Part shown: one piece after another, positions 33,545 through 44,564 of the stretch
Layout of the letters: each line of letters starts with the position of its first letter
Numbering within the stretch: the first letter of the stretch is position 1
From: Martelella mediterranea DSM 17316
Lineage (GTDB): Bacteria > Pseudomonadota > Alphaproteobacteria > Rhizobiales > Rhizobiaceae
Direction of reading: 5' to 3'
Assembly (NCBI RefSeq): GCF_002043005.1
Contig: NZ_CP020330.1
Location: 3,986,001-4,050,000, forward strand
Length of the DNA stretch: 64,000 nt
Position numbers and translations under genes: made by a program
Notes under the pieces: generated by a model
The model's input: only the letters and a program-made list of their open reading frames with translations
Databases searched by the model: none
Told to the model about the DNA's origin: nothing

Positions 33545-34351
33545 ATGCGGATCATTCTTTCCACCGGCGCACTTCCGCGACTGGAAGATCCGGGCGATTT
33601 CAAGCGTTTCGCCGTCGCCCTGGAAACGCGGCTGACGGCCGACCTCAAGGCAGCGGTCGCGCCCGTTGCCGATCTCGATGTCGACGGCGCCCATATCTGG
33701 GTGCGCCCGGATGCGATCCGGGCGCTTTCCCCTCTGGCGGGTCAGGCTGAATGGGAAGCGGGTTTTTCGGAAATGATGCGCTTTGCCGCAAAGCATGGCT
33801 GGATTGATGATCAGGGGCGTATCCGCGCGCATATCGAAACCTTCGAAGGCCAGCCGGCCGTCGACGCCGATGTCTTCCGCCGGGCCATGCGCCGCTTCGC
33901 ATCCGGCGTCTGCCTGGTCGCGGCCGGCGAAGACGAGGAGCGTCGCGGCCTCACCGTTTCGGCCTTTTCCTCGGTATCGGCGGATCCGCCGATGGTGCTG
34001 GTCTGCATCAACCGCTCGACCTCGGCGCATCGGAAACTGACTGGCAGCAGCTATTTCAGCGTCAATATTCTCGGCGCCGGCCAGCAGGAAATCGCGATGC
34101 TTTTTGCGGGCCAACGGGGCCTGCAGGGCGCCGCGCGGTTTGACGAAACCTGGAACAGTCATCGGTTGGGCGCACCGGTTCTTGCCAGCGCGCTCTATTC
34201 GATCGTCTGCGCCAGCGAGGCCAATCATGTCGCGGGTTCGCACACCATCATGATCGGCCGGGTCGTGGATGCGACGACCAACCGGCACGATGGCGGCCCC
34301 GCCCTGATCAATTATGACGGGGCCATGGGCCATAGTATCCGGGCGGCATAA
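33545..34351 (+). CDS. Flavin reductase with an extra N-terminal domain
   Basis: The protein has 268 residues. Residues 108-268 are a flavin reductase-like (FMN-binding split barrel) domain: FRRAMRRFASGVCLVAAG, GLTVSAFSSVSADPPMVLVCINRSTSAHR, FSVNILGAGQQEIAMLFAG and the late DGGPALINYDG. Residues 1-105 are an added domain that I do not recognise, containing WVRPDAIRALSPLAGQAEWEAGFSEMMRFAAKHGWIDDQG. Most reductases of this type have only about 160-190 residues. It would supply reduced flavin to the LLM monooxygenase encoded just upstream (4-base gap). The N-terminal part may dock the two proteins or sense substrate; this is inference. Confidence 0.88.
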   Translation: MRIILSTGALPRLEDPGDFKRFAVALETRLTADLKAAVAPVADLDVDGAHIWVRPDAIRALSPLAGQAEWEAGFSEMMRFAAKHGWIDDQGRIRAHIETFEGQPAVDADVFRRAMRRFASGVCLVAAGEDEERRGLTVSAFSSVSADPPMVLVCINRSTSAHRKLTGSSYFSVNILGAGQQEIAMLFAGQRGLQGAARFDETWNSHRLGAPVLASALYSIVCASEANHVAGSHTIMIGRVVDATTNRHDGGPALINYDGAMGHSIRAA

Positions 34352-34370
34352 GCTGTCCTCCCCGACCGGG

Positions 34371-34402
34371 CGGGCGGGGAGACCGGTCCGCCCGTTTTTT
34401 TT
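34371..34402 (+). terminator. Rho-independent terminator after the flavin reductase gene
   Basis: CGGGCGG (34371-34377) pairs with CCGCCCG (34388-34394), followed by eight T residues. It ends the rightward monooxygenase operon and marks the right border of the catabolic island. Confidence 0.88.
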
Positions 34403-34504
34403 ATTTCGGCGGATGCTTTTCCACTGGTAGGCCGATGGCCGACGGACGCACGCGTGACCGTTTCGCTTTTGTCTGCATCCCACGCAGAGAGCAAGTGTGC
34501 GCTG

Positions 34505-34621
34505 ATTCAAGGGCAGCATTCTCGCTCTCATCAAATCTGGACCGGCACGGCCATACATGGCTCGCTTCAGAGACTTCAGACGGTTAATCTGCCCCTTGTA
34601 TTGCTGGTGGCGTCGCCTTAA
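34505..34621 (-). pseudogene. ISL3-family transposase, C-terminal remnant
   Basis: The minus-strand frame across 34508-34620 reads QYKGQINRLKSLKRAMYGRA followed by GPDLMRARMLPL. This matches the conserved C-terminal end of ISL3-family transposases (GQINRLKxLKRxMYGRAxxxLLRARxL). Nothing of the DDE catalytic core precedes it, because the sequence upstream belongs to an IS6 remnant. It is a short fossil, with no visible terminal repeats. Confidence 0.65.
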
Positions 34622-34658
34622 CCGAACTTGAGACGTGACAGTCCCTTCGGCCTGCATT

Positions 34659-35070
34659 TCACGCATGGATCGGCAAGACAATTTCCCGCCAGGTCGAGAT
34701 GGCGTGTGCGCGAAGCTGGCGGTGTTCGGTTGCGGTCAACTCTTTGCGGTGAAGAAGAAACAGATTGGCGATCTGGACGTGAGTTGAGACGAAGCGTTGA
34801 CATTGTCGCGCCGACTTGAAGCGCATCATTCGCCGCTCTCGGCTCCGTAGTGGCAGATGCGAATTCTCAGTCAGGTTGTTCAATCCCTTGTTCGAGCGAT
34901 GTTCGACGCCCGGCATCGGCTCTGCCTTCGCGGCCGAATAGGAACGCAGCTTGTCGGTTACCATCACGCGCGGGGCGGTCCCTTGGCCCTGAGCAGTTTT
35001 CTCACCAGACGAAACGCTGCTGCCTTGCTCATTCGGTCTTGCAGCGGGGCATCGAAGAGGTACGCTCTTG
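34659..35070 (-). pseudogene. IS6-family transposase, C-terminal remnant with frameshift
   Basis: The minus strand encodes two pieces of an IS6/IS240-type DDE transposase. The first, DRMSKAAAFRLVRKLLRAKG, ends in a stop near 34964. The second, in a shifted frame from 34967, reads MMVTDKLRSYSAAKAEPMPG then GLNNLTENSHLPLRSRERRM and RFKSARQCQRFVSTHVQIANLF. The shift falls where an intact copy would read RVMVTDKL. The N-terminal half with the first catalytic Asp residues is missing. Together with the ISL3 piece it shows repeated insertion and decay between the island and the tRNA-Gln gene. Confidence 0.78.
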
Positions 35071-35298
35071 GTTTCCGCTCCTTCAAGAGAACGTGGCAGG
35101 AGCCGAGCTCCGATTCAGGTCTCCACATGACAGAATCCCGATTTTCATTGGAATCTGATCCAATAGAGTCACAAGCATCTGACTTAAATGGATTTTTAAA
35201 GAAAATTCGCGGGTTCTGAAAAATCTCTTGACTCGGGGGTGCACGAAAAACGGCCATTTCGTGCACTCTTATGCTTCATAGGCATCAGGAGATCAAGT

Positions 35299-35373
35299 TG
35301 GCTGGGGTGGCTGGATTCGAACCAGCGCATGCCGATACCAAAAACCGGTGCCTTACCGCTTGGCTACACCCCA
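35299..35373 (-). tRNA. tRNA-Gln (anticodon TTG)
   Basis: The minus strand gives a complete 75-base cloverleaf. The 5' acceptor arm TGGGGTG pairs with CACCCCA near the 3' end, followed by discriminator G and encoded CCA. The T-loop contains GGTTCGAATCC, and the anticodon arm CCGGT-TTTTGGT-ATCGG places TTG at positions 34-36. The U34 anticodon reads CAA and CAG. It has a plus-strand MBL gene on one side and IS debris on the other; tRNA genes are common borders of acquired islands. Confidence 0.95.
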
Positions 35374-35658
35374 GCAAGGGCCCGCGGGCCGGGGCCGGCG
35401 GTGCGCACAGCCTCTTAGCAAAGCTCGCGCCCGGTCTCAACGTCTAAATCTGTCCGCCTGACGAGATTCTCGCCGGCGACAGGAATTGGCGTTATTGAGC
35501 ACCGTGCTTCCGTTCGGAGGTTCGGAGGCGCTCGCACTGGTCGAATCCATGCATCATGCTTTCAGGAAGTTCAATCCGATCTTCGGGCCAGCGGCTCCGG
35601 CCTTGCATTTTGCGCGCATGGTGTCAGACAGGCAGGGCAGAAGTTGAAGGAAATGCGA

Positions 35659-36542
35659 ATGGGCATACCCGAATTCGATCCGGCCTATGGACGCGCCGTA
35701 CCGCTTGCGGAAGGCATTGCGCGGTTGACGGCGAACAACCCCTCGCCGTTCACTTTTTTCGGCACGAACGGTTATCTCGTCGGCTCCAACGAGGTGGGCA
35801 TCATCGATCCCGGGCCCGATATCGACGGGCATCTGGAGCACTGGCTTGCCGCGATCGACGGGCGCAGGGTCCGCTTCATCGCCGTCACCCACACCCATAT
35901 GGACCATTCGCCGATGGCCCGCAGGCTGAAGGCTGAGACCGGGGCGCCGATCGCCGGCTTCGGCCCGCACGAGACCGCCCGCCCGCTTTTTGCCGGCGAG
36001 GTCAATCCCTTTGCCGAGAGCGCCGATAGCGCGCTTCAACCTGATATCGTTCTCGGCGACGGCGACACGATCGCCGCCGATAATGGCTTCGCGCTTCAGG
36101 CCGTGCACACGCCGGGCCACACCGCCAATCATCTCGCCTTCGCGCTTCAGGGCACCCCCTATCTGTTCTGCGGCGATCACGTGATGGACTGGTCGACCAC
36201 GATCGTTGCCCCGCCCGACGGGTCGATGGGCGATTACATGGCCTCGATCGAGAAACTGCTGGAGCGTCCCGAAACGGTTTACATGTCCGGCCACGGCGAC
36301 ACGATCCGCGACGCCAAGGGCGTGTTGCGGGCCACTCGCTCGCACCGGCGCATGCGCGAAAAGGCGATCCTCGAACGGATCGCGACCGGAGACGAGACCA
36401 TTGCCGAGATCGTCCAGGTGATCTACCGCACCACGGACCCGAAGCTCCATGGCGCGGCCGCGCTTTCCGTGCTGGCGCATCTGGAAGATCTGGTCGAGCG
36501 CGGCCGGGTGGAAACGGATGGACCGCCAATGCTGAAAAACCG

Positions 36543-36561
<19 letters not shown>
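35659..36561 (+). CDS. MBL fold metallo-hydrolase (LACTB2-like)
   Basis: This is a 300-residue metallo-beta-lactamase-fold hydrolase. The Zn site is clear: THTHMDHSPM gives HxHxDH, with the next ligands in HTPGHTAN and FCGDHVM and a late His in SGHGD. A C-terminal winged-helix-like segment (ALSVLAHLEDLVERGRVE), as in the LACTB2/glyoxalase-II-like group, follows. I chose the ATG at 35659 because AAGGA lies 7 bases upstream; earlier in-frame starts are too close to that site. Its 3' end overlaps that of the convergent ppdK gene by 19 bases. The natural substrate is unknown (thioester, RNA or lactone are all possible in this family). Confidence 0.87.
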
Positions 36562-39218
<2,657 letters not shown>

Positions 39219-39387
39219 GCATCCGCCTTCACACGCCTTGGGGACCATCTCCACTGTTCCCGCAAGGCGCGAATTCCTCTTCTGGTGCGAGACGTTAGAG
39301 CATCATGGGCGAAATGAGAATTGGGCACTGGCGAAAAAAGCGCCGGTAGCACCGATCTTTGGCCGTTAACGCATCCCGCGACGGCTC

Positions 39388-42300
39388 TCAGACCTCTTCG
39401 ACCAGCTTTTCGGCGGTCTGCAGGTCGACGGAGACCAGTTGCGACACGCCCTGCTCGGCCATGGTGACGCCGAACAACCGGTCCATGCGCGCCATGGTGA
39501 TCGGGTTGTGGGTGATGACGATGAAGCGGGTTTCGGTGGTCGCCGCCATCTCGTCCAGCAGGTTGCAGTAGCGCTCGACATTGTGGTCGTCGAGCGGCGC
39601 GTCGACCTCGTCCAGCACGCAGATCGGCGCCGGATTGGTGAGGAACACGGCGAAGATCAGCGCCATCGCCGTCAGCGCCTGCTCGCCGCCGGAAAGCAGC
39701 GTCATGGTCTGCGGCTTCTTGCCCGGCGGCCGGGCGAGGATTTCCAGCCCAGCCTCCAGCGGATCGTCGGATTCGATCAGTTGCAACTCGGCCATACCGC
39801 CGCCGAACAGATGCACGAACAGCCGCTGAAACTGCTCGTTGACGGCGTCGAAGGCGGCCAGCAGGCGCTCGCGCCCTTCCCGGTTGAGGCTCTGGATCGC
39901 GCCGCGCAGCTTGCGGATCGCCTCGATGATATCGTCGCGTTCTTTGACCAGCGCGTCGAGTTGCGCCGAAAGCTCGCTCTGCTCCTCCTCGGCGCGCAGA
40001 TTGACCGCGCCCAGCCGTTCGCGCTCGATCTTCAGCCGCTCCAGCGCGCGCTCCACCGAAACCGGTTCGGGAAGCTCCGCGTCGGGTGCGAGACCGGTCA
40101 GCCGGAACGCTTCGTGGGGGGCCACCTCCAGCACCTCAAAAATGCGCTTCTCCGCGCCCTCGCGGCGCTCGCGGGCAGACACCAGCCGCTCCTCGGCACG
40201 ACCGCGCTTTTCGCGGGCCTCGGCCAGATTGGAAAGCGCCTGCGCGGCTTCCCTGTCGGCGTCGCGCTGCGCGGTCTCCGCCTCGGCCAGCCGGTCGGAT
40301 GCGGCCTTGCGAGCCTCTTCCGCCTGCTCCAGTTCGCGAGTCAGCTGGCGGCGCTTCTCCTCGAATTCCTCAGGCGCTTCCTCAAGGGTTTCCAGCTCCT
40401 CGCGGGCTTCCTCCTCGCGGGCCTTCAAGGTTTCGATCTGCGATTGCGCGCTCCTGGCGCGGTTCTGCCAGCTTGCGCGCTCCTGCCCGATCGCGGTCAG
40501 GCGGCGCTGGCGGGAATCGTTCTCGCGCAGCAGCCCGTCGTGGCGGGCGCGGACCTCGGCCAGTTCGCCGCGATGGCGCGACACCTCGGCGCCCTGCGCG
40601 GCCAGCCGGTTTTCCAGCGCAGAGTAGTCCGGCGCCTCGGCAAGGGCGGCCGACGCATTCTCGAAGCTCAGCACGATATCCTCGCCCTGCGCCTGCAACT
40701 GGCTCAGCGTTTCGGCGGCGACATCGCGGCGGCGCACCAGTTCGCCGGATGCGCGCTCGGCCTCGGCAAGCGCTGCACGGGCATCGGCGACCGTGCGCCC
40801 GGCCATGCGCACCGCCTCGCGGGCGGCGGTAACCGCCTGCTCCTGCGCGCGCACCGCCTCGCTGGCCTCGACCTGCACCGCCCGGGCATCTTCCAGGGCC
40901 ACCTCGGCCTCCCGGCGCTCCTCCTCCAGCGCGGCGAGCCGATTCTTCTGCGACAGCCTGAGGGCTGCGGCACTTGGCGCGTCCGCGCCCTTGATGAAGC
41001 CATCCCAGCGATAGACCGCGCCGGCCTCGGTGACCAGCTCCTGACCGGGCGCGAGTTTTGCCATCAGGGCGAGAGCGGCATCGTCGGCCACAAGCCCCAC
41101 CTGGCGCAGGCGGCGCGACACTTCGGCGGGCGCGTCGACAAGCGTGTTCAACGGGCGGCAACCCTCCGGAAGCGCGGCATCGTCCCCGCCATCGCCATTG
41201 CCGTGCCAATGCGCCGGGGCATCGGCCTCCAGCGGCGCGTCGAGGTCATCGCCCAGGACCGCGCCAAGCGCGGTCTCATAGCCATGCTCGATGCTGAGCA
41301 GTTCGGCAAGCGGGGTGAAATCGCCGGCGGCGGCGCTTGCGGCCAGCATCCTGTCGATCGTGCGCGCCTCGGTCTCGATTTCCGACAGTCTGGCGCGCGC
41401 GGCTTCCACCGGCTGGCGGGTCAGCGCCTCGTTGCGGCGCGCCTCTGCAAGCTGCTCATCGGCCTCCTCGGCGGCGGCAATCGCCTCTTCCTCGGCGATC
41501 GCGGCCTCTTCCAGCGCCGCCTGTTTTTCGGCTGGGTCCGGCAGGCCGGCAATGCGCTCGCTGATCGCCGCAAGCTCGGATTGTGCATCTCCGATCTGGC
41601 GCTCAATCCGCTGGCGGCGGTCGGAAAGCTCCGAAATGGTCCGCTCAAGCTGCGACCGGTTGGCGGCCGCCTCGGCCCGTTCGGCCGTCAGCGCGGTGAA
41701 CACCGCCTCGCTTTCGCCAAGCCGGGCCGCGGCCTCGTCCATCTTCTCCCGGGCCTCGGCAAGCTCCTCGCCGGAAAACCCGATCAGCTCGGTAAGCTCG
41801 GCCTCTTCCTCATCCAGACGCGCGAGGATCGCGCTGTTGTCGGCGATCATCGCCTCCTCGCGGCGGATGTCCTCGCCAAGCTGAAGCAGGCGGCGGGAGA
41901 GTTCGTCGCGGCGCTGTGTCAGACGCGAGGCATCATCCTCAAGCTGACGGCGGGCAATCTGCAGGCGCTGCAGAAGGGCCGCGGCCTTGACTTCCGCATC
42001 GCGCAGTTCGGGCGTCTTCAGGCCGGCAATCGCCTGGGCCTTGGCCGCCTCCATCTGCTGGTTGGCGCGCTCGGCCACCGTCGCGGTCAACTGGTTGAGC
42101 GCGCTGGTCGCCTCGGCCTCCGCCGTCTTGGCATCGACCCAGCGTAGATGCAGCAGGATCGCGTCATGGGCGCGGATATCGGCCGACAGCATCTTGAACC
42201 GGGTCGCCTGCCGGGTCTGGCGCTTCAGGCTCTCGATCTGGCTGGTCAACTGCCCGGTGACGTCCTCGAGCCGCTCCAGATTGGTCTCGGCCGCGCGCAG

Positions 42301-42849
42301 GCGGAGTTCCGCCTCGTGGCGGCGGGAATAAAGCCCGGAAATGCCGGCGGCCTCTTCCAGAAGCTGGCGACGGGCCTGCGGCTTTGCCTGGATCAGCTCG
42401 CCGATCCGCCCCTGCCCGACCATGGAGGGCGAGCGGGCCCCGGTCGAGGCGTCGGCGAACAGCAGTTGGACATCCTTGGCGCGGGCCTCCTTGCCATTGA
42501 TGCGGTATTGCGAGCCCTGCTCGCGCATGATCCGGCGCGTGACCTGGATTTCGTCGCTATCGTTGAAGGCGGCGGGCGCGGTGCGGTCCGAATTGTCGAT
42601 ATGGAGGCCGACTTCGGCGGCGTTGCGCGCCGGGCGATTGCCGGAGCCGGAGAAGATCACGTCGTCCATGCCCGAGGCGCGCATGTTCTTGTAGGAATTT
42701 TCTCCCATCACCCAGCGTAGCGCCTCGACAAGGTTCGACTTGCCGCAGCCATTCGGCCCGACCACGCCGGTGAGCCCCGGCGCGATGATGAAATCACTTG
42801 CCTCGACAAAGGATTTGAAGCCGATCAGGCGCAGGCGGTTGAACTTCAT
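39388..42849 (-). CDS. smc: Chromosome segregation protein SMC
   Basis: This is a 1153-residue condensin ATPase. Walker A GPNGCGKSN is at residues 31-39 with LVEALRWVMGE. Two long coiled coils flank a hinge (about residues 520-640, GDFTPLAELLSIEHGYETALGAVLGDDLDAPL). The C-terminal half-ATPase holds the signature MTLLSGGEQALTAMALIFAVF and Walker B PICVLDEVDAPLDDHNVERY. It compacts and resolves sister chromosomes with ScpAB, whose genes are not here. I chose the ATG at 42849, preceded by AAGGGG. The upstream dsbA-like gene is separated from it by a palindromic intergenic repeat. Confidence 0.97.
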   Translation of the reverse strand: MKFNRLRLIGFKSFVEASDFIIAPGLTGVVGPNGCGKSNLVEALRWVMGENSYKNMRASGMDDVIFSGSGNRPARNAAEVGLHIDNSDRTAPAAFNDSDEIQVTRRIMREQGSQYRINGKEARAKDVQLLFADASTGARSPSMVGQGRIGELIQAKPQARRQLLEEAAGISGLYSRRHEAELRLRAAETNLERLEDVTGQLTSQIESLKRQTRQATRFKMLSADIRAHDAILLHLRWVDAKTAEAEATSALNQLTATVAERANQQMEAAKAQAIAGLKTPELRDAEVKAAALLQRLQIARRQLEDDASRLTQRRDELSRRLLQLGEDIRREEAMIADNSAILARLDEEEAELTELIGFSGEELAEAREKMDEAAARLGESEAVFTALTAERAEAAANRSQLERTISELSDRRQRIERQIGDAQSELAAISERIAGLPDPAEKQAALEEAAIAEEEAIAAAEEADEQLAEARRNEALTRQPVEAARARLSEIETEARTIDRMLAASAAAGDFTPLAELLSIEHGYETALGAVLGDDLDAPLEADAPAHWHGNGDGGDDAALPEGCRPLNTLVDAPAEVSRRLRQVGLVADDAALALMAKLAPGQELVTEAGAVYRWDGFIKGADAPSAAALRLSQKNRLAALEEERREAEVALEDARAVQVEASEAVRAQEQAVTAAREAVRMAGRTVADARAALAEAERASGELVRRRDVAAETLSQLQAQGEDIVLSFENASAALAEAPDYSALENRLAAQGAEVSRHRGELAEVRARHDGLLRENDSRQRRLTAIGQERASWQNRARSAQSQIETLKAREEEAREELETLEEAPEEFEEKRRQLTRELEQAEEARKAASDRLAEAETAQRDADREAAQALSNLAEAREKRGRAEERLVSARERREGAEKRIFEVLEVAPHEAFRLTGLAPDAELPEPVSVERALERLKIERERLGAVNLRAEEEQSELSAQLDALVKERDDIIEAIRKLRGAIQSLNREGRERLLAAFDAVNEQFQRLFVHLFGGGMAELQLIESDDPLEAGLEILARPPGKKPQTMTLLSGGEQALTAMALIFAVFLTNPAPICVLDEVDAPLDDHNVERYCNLLDEMAATTETRFIVITHNPITMARMDRLFGVTMAEQGVSQLVSVDLQTAEKLVEEV

Positions 42850-42941
42850 GCCGCCGGCCCCTTGCGGACAATCAGCGCGCCGCCGCCAACCGTGCCCGAA
42901 CCTATGCCTATCGATATGATGGACCAACCCGCCGCTTGCCG

Positions 42942-43073
42942 ATCTCCCCCCTTGAGGGGGAGATGCCCGGCAGGGCAGAGAGGGGTGAAACGCCGGCCCG
43001 ATATTCCGAGCCTGTTGAGAGGGTTCACCCCTCTCTGTCGCTTTCGCGACATCTCCCCCTCAAGGGGGGAGAT
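42942..43073. repeat. Rhizobial intergenic palindromic element (RIME-like)
   Basis: A 24-base terminal inverted repeat bounds this 132-base element: 42942-42965, beginning ATCTCCCCCCTTGAGG, and its exact reverse complement at 43050-43073. Each arm is itself nearly palindromic. A second nested pair, AGAGAGGGGTGAA (42978-42990) and TTCACCCCTCTCT, lies inside. The layout matches the short mosaic repeats scattered through rhizobial genomes. It sits between smc and the dsbA-like gene and would fold into a strong hairpin in RNA. Confidence 0.82.
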
Positions 43074-43170
43074 TGATGGCGTCTTGGCAAACGCTCGTCT
43101 TTTGGGCCGCCCAAACGCAAAAAAGCGCGCGCCATCGCTGGCGCGCGCCCGAAACTCTTCGAACGTACGG

Positions 43171-43833
43171 TCAAAGCATGCTGTTGATGAGGGCCGACAT
43201 GGTGTCAACCGACATATCCCCCGCATATTTCTTTCCGTTGATCAGGAAGGTCGGCGTGGCATTGACCCCGAATTCATCCGCACCGCGCGTTCTGACTGCA
43301 TTAATGTCATCAAGCAGCTTCTGGTCCGTCAAGCAAGCCTGAAAGCTTTCCTGTGTAAAACCGGCGAGTTTCGCCATTTGCAGCATGGCGGCGCTGCCGT
43401 CTTCGGCCGTTGCCCATGTGCGCTGCTGCTGGAACATCATGTCGATGAACGGCAGATACTTGTCGTTGGGCGTGCAGCGGGCCAGCATGAAGGCGGCCAT
43501 GGCGCGCGGGTCGAAGGGGAATTCGCGGAAGATATAATAGACCTTGCCGGTATCGATGAAGTTTTCCTTGATCGCCGGAAAGGTATCTTCCTGATACTTG
43601 GCGCAATGCGGGCAGGTCATGGACATGTATTCGATGATCTTGACCGGCGCATCCGGCTCACCAAGCGCGATCTCCGGAAGGCTGCCGGGCTCAAGCGCCT
43701 TGTCCATATCGACGCTGCCCTGGCTCTTCGGCAGGTCCTGCGCCAGCGCGGATGAGAAGCCCATGGAGCCGATGGCCGCGCCGACAGCCGCGCCGCGCAG
43801 CAGGTTCCGCTTTGTGATCTCGAATTCAGGCAT
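43171..43833 (-). CDS. DsbA family thiol oxidoreductase
   Basis: This is a 220-residue exported thioredoxin-fold protein. The N-terminal KRNLLRGAAVGAAIGSMGFSSALAQ is a signal sequence; no twin arginine is present, so Sec export is more likely. The active site is SMTCPHCAKYQ (Cys74-Pro-His-Cys77), and the cis-Pro loop is GVNATPTFLINGKKYAG. An inserted helical domain lies between them. It probably forms or isomerises disulfides in the periplasm. The ATG at 43833 has only a weak ribosome site. It is followed by the palindromic repeat and smc and preceded by the DUF721 gene on the same strand. Confidence 0.92.
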   Translation of the reverse strand: MPEFEITKRNLLRGAAVGAAIGSMGFSSALAQDLPKSQGSVDMDKALEPGSLPEIALGEPDAPVKIIEYMSMTCPHCAKYQEDTFPAIKENFIDTGKVYYIFREFPFDPRAMAAFMLARCTPNDKYLPFIDMMFQQQRTWATAEDGSAAMLQMAKLAGFTQESFQACLTDQKLLDDINAVRTRGADEFGVNATPTFLINGKKYAGDMSVDTMSALINSML

Positions 43834-43953
43834 ATCCTGTACCTCGTCTGTTTCCCGTAACTCTCACTAGCGACCGCGGCCAGAATCCACAAGCCGCCCG
43901 CCGCGCCAAGGCTTCAAAGAAATGTGACCGGAGCATGCTGAACAGCGCCTGAA

Positions 43954-44463
43954 CTAGCGACGCTTGTTGCGCTTCTCACTCATAACGCCGGCGCCGAGCC
44001 GCATGATCGCCTTCCTCAGCGCCTCGGATTCGATGCCTGCGAGCCGGGCCTCCAGATCCCGCGTTTCGGACGGTGACAGCGTAGGCTTCGGGCGATGATT
44101 TCCGCCGAGCGGCTGCACCGGTTTTTGAACCACCCTCACCCGCTCGATCGCCACATAGCCGAAAAAGCCGTTGACCCGGTGGATCAGTTCGTCCTGGGCG
44201 TGGGTGAGAAACAGAACCCGCGCGCCCTCGCAGGCGATCGTCAGCGTTCCCGGCTTGAAACCGCCGTCCTCGTTTGCGCCGTTCCGCTTCGGCCAGGCGA
44301 TCTTTTCGGGACGGGAGAACTCGGCATAGGTCTCGCCGGCGATCTCCGGCCAGGCATTGAGAAGGGCGGTGGAAATGCCGGCGCGTTTTGCGAGGATCGG
44401 ATCGATGAGGCTGTTGGCGACATCGGCAATCTGGCTGGCGCTTCTGGAACGAGTGGGACGCAT
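43954..44463 (-). CDS. DUF721 domain-containing protein (DciA-like)
   Basis: This is a 169-residue cytoplasmic protein. The DUF721 core covers residues 10-110 (ADVANSLIDPILAKRAGIST, LNAWPEIAGETYAEFSRPEKIAW, GTLTIACEGARVLFLTHAQDELIHRVNGFFGY). DUF721 includes DciA, a proposed loader of the replicative helicase DnaB in bacteria without DnaC. The C-terminal 50 residues are a variable tail ending in basic residues (SEKRNKRR). It is divergent from mutY with about 100 bases between, a neighbourhood usual in rhizobia. Family assignment is firm; the helicase-loading role is by analogy. Confidence 0.88.
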   Translation of the reverse strand: MRPTRSRSASQIADVANSLIDPILAKRAGISTALLNAWPEIAGETYAEFSRPEKIAWPKRNGANEDGGFKPGTLTIACEGARVLFLTHAQDELIHRVNGFFGYVAIERVRVVQKPVQPLGGNHRPKPTLSPSETRDLEARLAGIESEALRKAIMRLGAGVMSEKRNKRR

Positions 44464-44564
44464 GGGGCTTTCTCGACACGGAACATGAAAACGGGCGACA
44501 GATATTGCCCGTTTCGGTCTGGCACTGTACGCGATCAGGAGACAAAGCGCAGCACCGGAATTTC

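Noticed and set aside
39439..42147. A 902-codon open frame on the plus strand opposite smc
   Set aside because: It is the mirror of the GC-rich codon pattern of smc. The translation is a monotonous Arg/Leu/Gly-rich string with no domain, while the minus strand encodes a complete SMC with all ATPase motifs.
42942..43073. CRISPR-like repeat
   Set aside because: There is one pair of inverted repeats, not multiple direct repeats with spacers; it fits a palindromic intergenic element.
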